Assembly: GCA_913044085.1 (NCBI GenBank)
Contig: CAJWNW010000018.1
Span: forward strand, 1 to 20,742
Source: an uncultured Flavobacteriaceae bacterium
Lineage (GTDB): Bacteria; Bacteroidota; Bacteroidia; Flavobacteriales; Flavobacteriaceae
Reading direction: 5' to 3'
DNA: 20,742 nt
Shown: in pieces, positions 15,351 through 20,742 of the stretch
Layout of the letters: each line of letters begins with the position of its first letter
Numbering within the stretch: the stretch's first letter is position 1
Position numbers and translations under genes: made by a program
The notes under the pieces: model-generated
What the model was told of the DNA's origin: nothing
Databases searched by the model: none
The model's input: only the letters and a program-made list of their open reading frames with translations

Positions 15351-16236
15351 TCGAAAAACCGCCCTTATCGCGCTTACCCTGGTCCAATTGTTTTACGGTT
15401 TGACTTTTACATTTGCCAACGATGTCATTGTAAAGGGACACATCAAACCTTTTGGTTTTATCTTAATAAGGGTTGTTTGTGGCGGTATACTGTTTTGGCT
15501 TTTTGGACTTGTGACGCCCACTAAAAAAATTGACACTAAAGATTTTCCTAAGTTAGTTGCAGCAGCGTTTTTTGGGGTGGCGCTTAATATGTTGGCGTTT
15601 TTCAAAGGATTAGAGTACACAACGCCCATCAATGGTGCTGTCATCATGATTACAACGCCCATCATCGTTCTGATTTTGTCGGCAATTCTTCTTAAAGAGC
15701 CCATAAAAAAAATAAAGGCCTTTGGAATTGCCTTGGGGCTTTCTGGGGCATTAATTTTAAGTCTTTATGGCGAAGAATCTGGGAATGGCGCCAATATTTT
15801 GCTAGGTAATTTTCTAGTTTTTGTAAATGCGAGCTCTTATAGTTACTATTTAATTCTCATCAAAAAATTAACTGCAAAATACCACCCCTATGATTTTATA
15901 AAATGGTTGTTCTTGTTTGGGGCATTGATGGTGTTGCCTTTTGGTTTTCATGAAGTTGCTGCGGTGCAGTGGACAACATTGCCGAATTATATTTGGTTTT
16001 CAGTAGGGTTTGTGGTTGTATTTGCAACGTTTGGCACCTACCTGCTCAATCCATTAGCGTTGTCAAGGTTAAAAGCCACCACTGTCAGCACTTTTATATA
16101 CCTTCAGCCCATTTTTGCAGGTCTTTTTGCCATTTCCATGGGCAGTGACCGACTAGACTTGGTCAAAATAACTGCCGCTATTTTAATTTTTATTGGTGTA
16201 TATTTAGTCTCAAAAAATTACAGTCTTGACCACTAA
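15343..16236 (+). CDS. EamA family (DMT) transporter
   Basis: A 297-residue inner-membrane protein with two EamA repeats (about 5-140 and 150-292) and roughly ten membrane segments, which is the drug/metabolite transporter layout. Typical elements are LVQLFYGLTFTFANDVIVKG near the N-terminus, EYTTPINGAVIMITTPIIV before the end of repeat one, and the matching SRLKATTVSTFIYLQPIFAG in repeat two. These proteins export or import small metabolites; the substrate cannot be predicted. It overlaps the preceding ArsC/Spx-like gene by eight bases and the following GNAT-like gene by 11, so the three are probably translated together. Confidence 0.9.
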   Translation: MHNRKTALIALTLVQLFYGLTFTFANDVIVKGHIKPFGFILIRVVCGGILFWLFGLVTPTKKIDTKDFPKLVAAAFFGVALNMLAFFKGLEYTTPINGAVIMITTPIIVLILSAILLKEPIKKIKAFGIALGLSGALILSLYGEESGNGANILLGNFLVFVNASSYSYYLILIKKLTAKYHPYDFIKWLFLFGALMVLPFGFHEVAAVQWTTLPNYIWFSVGFVVVFATFGTYLLNPLALSRLKATTVSTFIYLQPIFAGLFAISMGSDRLDLVKITAAILIFIGVYLVSKNYSLDH

Positions 16237-17353
16237 GATTCACAAATCTATCGGTGCCGTTGATGCTTCTTTTTTAAAGAATATCAATCCCCAAAACAAT
16301 GTCTACTTTTCAAACACATTGTTACACAGTTTTGAAGTCTCAAACCCCAAAATTGAAATGCGTTATGTCTGTGTTTCAGACAATGACAAGCCCCAGGCGT
16401 TGGCATTGGTTCAAATTATTGAATTAAACGTGGATGTGATTTTGAAGAATATCAAAGCATCTGCTTTATCGCGTAGCCTTTTAAGCCTGTTGCTTTGGAA
16501 AGAGCATATAAAAATTATGTTTTGTGGGAATGTTTTTTTGAGTGGGGAATACTGTTTAAGTTTTGCTGAAAAAACAAAACAGGAAAAGGCTGTGAGGCAA
16601 GTTGGCCGGGCCCTGGATAGTATTTCGAAATCGGTCAAACCGCTCCACGCAATTTTCATCAAAGATTTTGAAAAAAAGAGTTTGGTTTATTCACAAGGAT
16701 TCGAATCCTATGGGTTTACTAATATTAAAGTAGAACCTAACATGCTGGTGCATCTAAAACCTGAATGGAAAAGTTTTGAGGATTATAAAAATGCGCTGAA
16801 ATCAAAATACAGGATTAAAGCAAATAAAGCAGATTCTAAAAGCCAGGCGCTTGAAGGTCGATTCATGTCGAAAAAGGACATTGAAGACTCCCAAAAAGCC
16901 CTACAAAATTTATATCAAAACACCATTGATAACGCCAATTTTAACGCCCAAGTGCTCAACTTAAATACATATGTTGAGCTAAAACGTTTTTATAAAGATG
17001 ATTTTATCGTAAAAGGTTATTTCTTAGAAGGTGAAATTGTCGGTTTTCTATCAGCCTTAAAAAACAAGTCGAGTTTGGATGCGCATTTTATTGGCTTGAA
17101 CTACCATTTAAATAAAATCCATGCCATCTACCCCAGAATTCTCAATGATTATGTTAGAATCGGCATTGAGAACAAAGTTGCCGTCATTAACTTGGGGAGA
17201 ACCGCTTCAGAAATAAAAACCACCATAGGCGCAGTACCGCTTGAACTGAGCTGTTATATCAAACATAAAAGTCCGTTTATAAACGCATTGGTGCGCCCAT
17301 TTTTTAGGAGAATTCAAATCAAAAGCTTCAAACAGCACAGCCCTTTTAAATAG
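16226..17353 (+). CDS. GNAT/FemAB-like acyltransferase-fold protein, function unknown
   Basis: A 375-residue protein with no signal peptide or membrane helix. The second half resembles the Acetyltransf_6 (BioF2/FemAB-like) pattern: WKSFEDYKNALKSKYRIKAN (about 186-205) parallels the 'LSKKxRxxIRRA' region of that fold, followed by YFLEGEIVGFLSAL and an Ile/Leu-rich strand plus YPRILNDYVRIGIENKVAVI. The C-terminus is basic. Such proteins transfer acyl or aminoacyl groups to sugars, peptides or lipids; no substrate can be named. I accept the TTG start at 16226 because the next in-frame ATG lies 44 codons later, inside conserved-looking sequence. It overlaps the EamA gene by 11 bases. Confidence 0.7.
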   Translation: MTTKIHKSIGAVDASFLKNINPQNNVYFSNTLLHSFEVSNPKIEMRYVCVSDNDKPQALALVQIIELNVDVILKNIKASALSRSLLSLLLWKEHIKIMFCGNVFLSGEYCLSFAEKTKQEKAVRQVGRALDSISKSVKPLHAIFIKDFEKKSLVYSQGFESYGFTNIKVEPNMLVHLKPEWKSFEDYKNALKSKYRIKANKADSKSQALEGRFMSKKDIEDSQKALQNLYQNTIDNANFNAQVLNLNTYVELKRFYKDDFIVKGYFLEGEIVGFLSALKNKSSLDAHFIGLNYHLNKIHAIYPRILNDYVRIGIENKVAVINLGRTASEIKTTIGAVPLELSCYIKHKSPFINALVRPFFRRIQIKSFKQHSPFK

Positions 17354-17367
17354 TAATCGCTTTTCTG

Positions 17368-17375
17368 TATCTTTG
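17368..17375 (+). promoter_or_regulatory. -7 element of the yicC-gmk-nadD-dusB cluster
   Basis: TATCTTTG is an exact TAnnTTTG match in the 43-base gap after the GNAT-like gene, 21 bases before the yicC ATG. No TTG is visible at the expected -33 distance, since that region still lies at the end of the upstream coding sequence. Confidence 0.55.
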
Positions 17376-17396
17376 ATGCAAATTTAAGTCAACCGA

Positions 17397-18257
17397 ATGA
17401 TACAATCCATGACGGGCTATGGCAAGTTTGTTCTTGAGCTGCCATTAAAAACCATCCGAATCGAAATTCGTGCACTCAACAGCAAATCTATGGATTTGAA
17501 TATGCGAATGCCCTCAGAGTATCGCAGTAAAGAGTTAGAGCTTCGCAAAATTATTGGCAGGGAGCTCAGGCGAGGTAAGGTCGATATATCGCTTTATGTT
17601 GAAAAAAGTAAATTGGAAAAAGCTGCTCAAATTAACACTACTGTTGTCCAAAATTATATTCATCAACTCAAAGACATAGTACCGACAGATTCGGTCTTAG
17701 AATTGCTGAAAATGGCTGTTAAAATGCCTGAAGCATTTAGTACAGAAAAAGAAGAAGTAGACGTCAAAGAATGGTCTCAAATCTTGAACGCGGTGGCAAA
17801 GGCTTTGGAAGGAATTAAAGCCTACCGAAGCGATGAGGGTAAAGTGCTTTTGGCTGATTTCACAGCGCGTATTAAAACCATAGAGAGCCTTCTTAAAGGC
17901 ATCGTGAAAATGGACCCCAAGCGGGTTGTAAATGTGCGAGAACGCCTTAGTAAAGGGGTTGAAGAATTTAAAGAAAGTTTAGATCAAAACCGTTTTGAAC
18001 AGGAATTAATTTATTACATTGAAAAACTGGACATTACTGAAGAAACGGTAAGGCTTGAAAGCCATTTAAATTACTTTATAAAGACGCTAAAATCTGTAGA
18101 TTCAAATGGAAAAAAACTGGGCTTTATAAGTCAAGAAATTGGACGTGAAATCAATACCATTGGATCTAAGGCTAACTTTGCGCCCATGCAAAAACAGGTC
18201 GTGCAAATGAAAGATGAGCTCGAAAAAATAAAAGAACAACTCCTTAATGTGCTCTAA
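17397..18257 (+). CDS. yicC: YicC family endoribonuclease
   Basis: A 286-residue YicC-family protein. E. coli YicC has been described as an endoribonuclease. The N-terminal domain (about 1-155) opens with the family signature MIQSMTGYGK and RALNSKSMDLNMRMP. The C-terminal DUF1732 part has the hallmark YIEKLDITEETVRLESHLNY (about 206-225) and the closing IGREINTIGSKANF. Length is normal. It leads a compact cluster, with the gmk start at its stop. The neighbours gmk and nadD are common partners in Bacteroidota. Confidence 0.93.
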   Translation: MIQSMTGYGKFVLELPLKTIRIEIRALNSKSMDLNMRMPSEYRSKELELRKIIGRELRRGKVDISLYVEKSKLEKAAQINTTVVQNYIHQLKDIVPTDSVLELLKMAVKMPEAFSTEKEEVDVKEWSQILNAVAKALEGIKAYRSDEGKVLLADFTARIKTIESLLKGIVKMDPKRVVNVRERLSKGVEEFKESLDQNRFEQELIYYIEKLDITEETVRLESHLNYFIKTLKSVDSNGKKLGFISQEIGREINTIGSKANFAPMQKQVVQMKDELEKIKEQLLNVL

Positions 18258-18258
18258 G

Positions 18259-18831
18259 ATGTTTGAAGGTAAACTCATTGTATTTTCTGCTCCATCTGGT
18301 GCTGGTAAAACCACCATCGTTAAACACCTACTGGGGGAAAAAGCGTTGAACTTGGCATTTTCCATCTCTGCAACCTCTCGCTCCAAAAGAGGGAAAGAAA
18401 TCAACGGCGAAGATTACTATTTTTTGTCAACAGATGCGTTCAAAGACCATATCAAGGCTGGGAATTTCTTAGAGTGGGAAGAGGTCTATCGGGATAATTT
18501 CTATGGGACTTTAAAGTCGGAAGTTGAGCGCCTGTGGGCCCTAAAAAAACATGTAATTTTTGACATTGATGTTTCAGGGGGATTGCGAATTAAAAAAAAA
18601 TTTCCGAAAAAAACATTGGCTGTATTTGTGAAGCCTCCCAGTATAGACGACCTTAAAATTCGCCTCAAAAAAAGAGAAACAGAATCCGATGATAAAATCA
18701 ATATGCGAATATCAAAAGCTTCTGCTGAACTTGCAACTGCACCCCTTTTTGACTGTATTATTGAAAATACGATTTTAGAAACCGCACAGGAAGAAGCATA
18801 TCAAACGGTCTTCGATTTTATCAAATCATAA
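18259..18831 (+). CDS. gmk: Guanylate kinase
   Basis: A 190-residue kinase that phosphorylates GMP to GDP with ATP, essential for GTP supply. The P-loop is APSGAGKTT at 11-19. The GMP-binding part is SISATSRSKRGKEINGEDYY (35-54), the FDIDVSGG loop lies at 101-108, and the lid has RLKKRETES. I chose ATG 18259, one base after the yicC stop, because MFEGKLIVFSAPS has the usual spacing to the P-loop. An ATG at 18247, overlapping yicC, is also possible and adds MCSK. An A9 tract at 18592-18600 inside the gene encodes part of IKKKF and is a potential slippage or sequencing-error spot; the frame is intact here. Confidence 0.95.
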   Translation: MFEGKLIVFSAPSGAGKTTIVKHLLGEKALNLAFSISATSRSKRGKEINGEDYYFLSTDAFKDHIKAGNFLEWEEVYRDNFYGTLKSEVERLWALKKHVIFDIDVSGGLRIKKKFPKKTLAVFVKPPSIDDLKIRLKKRETESDDKINMRISKASAELATAPLFDCIIENTILETAQEEAYQTVFDFIKS

Positions 18832-18843
18832 AATGTTGGCACT

Positions 18844-19419
18844 ATGAAAATTGGGCTTTATTTTGGCACTTTTAACCCCATACATGTGGGGCATCTCATC
18901 ATTGCCAACCATTTTGCAGAACATTCAGACCTAGATCAAGTCTGGTGCGTCGTAACACCCCAAAATCCCCACAAGGCCAAGCAGAGTATTTTAGACAATC
19001 GAGAGCGCTTGCAAATGGTTGAGTTGGCCACAAAAGACTACCCAAAAATAAAATCCAGTGACATTGAGTTTAAATTAAGCCAGCCCAATTACACAGTGAA
19101 TACGCTGGCCCATTTAGAAGAAAAATATCCAGATTACAAATTTGCACTCATCATGGGGGAAGATAATTTAATATCTTTACACAAATGGAAAAATGTGGAC
19201 GTTATTACCGAGCGTTATGCCATTTATTCGTACCCCAGAAAACTGGAGTCATCTCCTCCAAGTGTGACCTTTGAAGGGCATGTCGTTAAGGTAGGAGCGC
19301 CCATTATTGAAATCTCCTCCTCCTTTATACGCAGCGCAATCAAAGCTGGGAAAAATGTGCAGGCCATGCTACCGAAAGCGGTTTGGGTTTATTTAGATGA
19401 AATGAATTTTTATAAATAA
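18844..19419 (+). CDS. nadD: Nicotinate-nucleotide adenylyltransferase
   Basis: A 191-residue NadD, which joins nicotinate mononucleotide with ATP to form deamido-NAD in NAD synthesis. The nucleotidyltransferase motifs are GTFNPIHVGH (8-17, containing the HxGH signature), the MGEDNL loop at 104-109 (bacterial NadD usually has GxDxL) and ISSSFIR at 157-163 for ATP binding. Length is typical. It starts 12 bases after gmk and ends one base before dusB, so it belongs to the same transcript. Confidence 0.95.
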   Translation: MKIGLYFGTFNPIHVGHLIIANHFAEHSDLDQVWCVVTPQNPHKAKQSILDNRERLQMVELATKDYPKIKSSDIEFKLSQPNYTVNTLAHLEEKYPDYKFALIMGEDNLISLHKWKNVDVITERYAIYSYPRKLESSPPSVTFEGHVVKVGAPIIEISSSFIRSAIKAGKNVQAMLPKAVWVYLDEMNFYK

Positions 19420-19420
19420 T

Positions 19421-20413
19421 ATGGTTAAAATTGGTGATATAGAATTGCCTGAATTCCCGCTGCTGCTCGCGCCCATGGAAGACGTAAGTGACCCACCTTT
19501 TCGCGCGCTTTGCAAAGAACAGGGTGCCGATGTGGTTTACACCGAATTTATTTCCAGTGAAGGCTTAATCCGCGATGCAGCAAAAAGCACCATCAAACTC
19601 GATATTTATGAAAAGGAGCGTCCAGTAGGTATTCAAATTTTTGGAGCCAACTTAGATAGCATGCTTCGAGCAGTTGAAATTGTAGAAAAATCCAACCCTG
19701 ACATCATTGATATTAATTTTGGTTGTCCTGTAAAAAAGGTCGTTAGCAAAGGGGCTGGGGCCGGTATTCTTAAAGACATCTGTTTGATGGAAAAGCTGAC
19801 AGCTGAGATGGTTAAGCGGACCCATTTACCAGTAACTGTAAAAACGCGTTTGGGCTGGGACCACGATTCCATTCAGATTGTTGAGGTGGCCGAAAGGCTT
19901 CAAGATGTGGGCATAAAGGCGCTCTCCATCCACGGTCGCACCCGTGCACAAATGTATAAAGGGGACGCCAATTGGGCGCCAATTGCAGCGGTCAAAAACA
20001 ACCAAAGGATGCATATCCCAATTTTCGGAAACGGGGATGTGAACTCTCCGGAGCGGGCCGTTGAAATGCGGGATGTCTATGGCTTGGATGGCGCCATGAT
20101 TGGACGTGCCAGCATTGGAAATCCTTGGTTTTTTAAACAGATAAAACATTATTTTGAAACAGGGGCACACATGGGCCCTATTGGCATGACAGAGCGCATT
20201 GAAGCCGCACGAAGACACCTAAAAATGGCCATCGAATGGAAAGGCGAAGTCTTGGGGGTATTGGAAACCAGACGGCATTACAGCACCTATTTTAAAGGGA
20301 TTCCAGATTTTAAGCCCTACCGCACTAAAATGGTCACTAGCGACCACAGTGCGGATGTGTTTAATGCTTTTGATGAAGTCGAAAAAGTATTTGGCGATTA
20401 CCAGTTCGCCTAG
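19421..20413 (+). CDS. dusB: tRNA-dihydrouridine synthase
   Basis: A 330-residue FMN-dependent enzyme that reduces specific uridines in tRNA to dihydrouridine. The TIM-barrel signatures are LAPMEDVSDPPFR (16-28), the catalytic Cys102 in INFGCPVKKV, HGRTRAQMYKG (171-181), GNGDV (203-207) and IGRASIGNPWFF (227-238). The pattern is that of the DusB group. Bacteroidota often carry a Val-Ser-Asp form of the first motif, as here. It is the last gene of the yicC cluster. Its TAG overlaps the TAG of the convergent permease gene in the palindrome CCTAGG. Confidence 0.93.
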   Translation: MVKIGDIELPEFPLLLAPMEDVSDPPFRALCKEQGADVVYTEFISSEGLIRDAAKSTIKLDIYEKERPVGIQIFGANLDSMLRAVEIVEKSNPDIIDINFGCPVKKVVSKGAGAGILKDICLMEKLTAEMVKRTHLPVTVKTRLGWDHDSIQIVEVAERLQDVGIKALSIHGRTRAQMYKGDANWAPIAAVKNNQRMHIPIFGNGDVNSPERAVEMRDVYGLDGAMIGRASIGNPWFFKQIKHYFETGAHMGPIGMTERIEAARRHLKMAIEWKGEVLGVLETRRHYSTYFKGIPDFKPYRTKMVTSDHSADVFNAFDEVEKVFGDYQFA

Positions 20414-20742
20414 GTTACAAAATCTACTTTCTTAATGCGCCAAGAGGCCAATTTTGAGGCAGTGATACCTAAAACCAATATGGTTGATAATGCAACTCCG
20501 ACATTTGCCCATGTTAAGACCACTGGGTAAGCCAATGTGGAAGTAATCATGACCAATTCAAAATGTTGCTGAAATAAAATCACAACTACGCCCAGCAAAA
20601 GCCCGGACAATCCGCCCAAAACGGTCATTAATATGCCTTGCGCAAAAAATACACTTTGAATTGTTTGTTTGGTAGCACCCAAGCTATACAAGGTTTTCAA
20701 ATCCCGCTTTTTATCTAAAATCATCATGATAATGGAGCCTAC
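20410..20742 (-). CDS. FtsX-like ABC transporter permease, C-terminal part (5' end outside window)
   Basis: About 110 C-terminal residues of a FtsX/MacB/LolC-type permease; the frame is open past the right edge, so the ATG at 20727 is internal. Visible are KKRDLKTLYSLGATKQTIQS, matching the 'xxIGILRALGA' cytoplasmic coupling loop of the family, then two membrane segments (FFAQGILMTVLGGLSGLLLG and the stretch around VGVALSTILVLGITA), ending ASWRIKKVDFVT. Such permeases work in lipoprotein release or macrolide and peptide export with an ATPase; LolC/E-like function is plausible but not provable from this piece. Confidence 0.85.
   Translation of the reverse strand, partial: VGSIIMMILDKKRDLKTLYSLGATKQTIQSVFFAQGILMTVLGGLSGLLLGVVVILFQQHFELVMITSTLAYPVVLTWANVGVALSTILVLGITASKLASWRIKKVDFVT

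Noticed and set aside
19633..20218. Two antisense frames within dusB
   Set aside because: Shadows of a well-conserved gene; products show no family features.
1..20742. Search for mobile elements, CRISPR arrays, tRNA or rRNA genes and phage genes
   Set aside because: No transposase, integrase, direct-repeat array, clover-leaf or rRNA-like stretch was recognised by eye. Base composition looks even throughout.

Overview
The window looks like chromosomal core sequence from a member of the Bacteroidota, most likely a marine-type Flavobacteriaceae. Four things point there: AT-rich DNA; upstream motifs of the form TAnnTTTG (the Bacteroidota -7 element) instead of sigma-70 boxes; a PorZ-type component of the type IX secretion system; and two TonB-dependent outer-membrane receptors, one with a carboxypeptidase-regulatory-like N-terminal domain. 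I see no insertion sequence, prophage gene, integrase, CRISPR array, tRNA or rRNA gene.

Left part (1-6201). The end of asnS is followed by rpoN (sigma-54). Convergent with rpoN is a two-gene SOS mutagenesis unit in the order umuC then umuD, with overlapping reading frames. Divergent from umuC, behind a recognisable promoter, are a BtuB-like TonB-dependent receptor and a DUF975 membrane protein.

Middle part (6209-14930, minus strand). A tightly coupled operon runs porZ, recO, a second TonB-dependent receptor, recX. Its junctions are ATGA, TAATG and TAATG, so secretion-system assembly, recombinational repair and outer-membrane uptake appear to share one transcript. Upstream are gdhA (NADP-type glutamate dehydrogenase), with a clear hairpin terminator, and a cystathionine gamma-synthase-type PLP enzyme.

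Right part (14994-20742, plus strand). An ArsC/Spx-like thioredoxin-fold protein, an EamA transporter and a GNAT/FemAB-like protein overlap head to tail. Behind a separate promoter comes the cluster yicC, gmk, nadD, dusB (RNA turnover, nucleotide and NAD synthesis, tRNA modification). The window ends in the C-terminal part of a convergent FtsX-like ABC permease whose stop codon overlaps that of dusB.

Genes are packed with very short gaps and no intergenic stretch reaches 300 bases. Most of the window is ordinary housekeeping sequence. The points that deserve a second look are the repair/secretion/receptor operon, the reversed and overlapping umuCD, a Pro-to-Leu change in a conserved sigma-54 motif, two TTG starts supported by context, and convergent gene ends without room for terminators.
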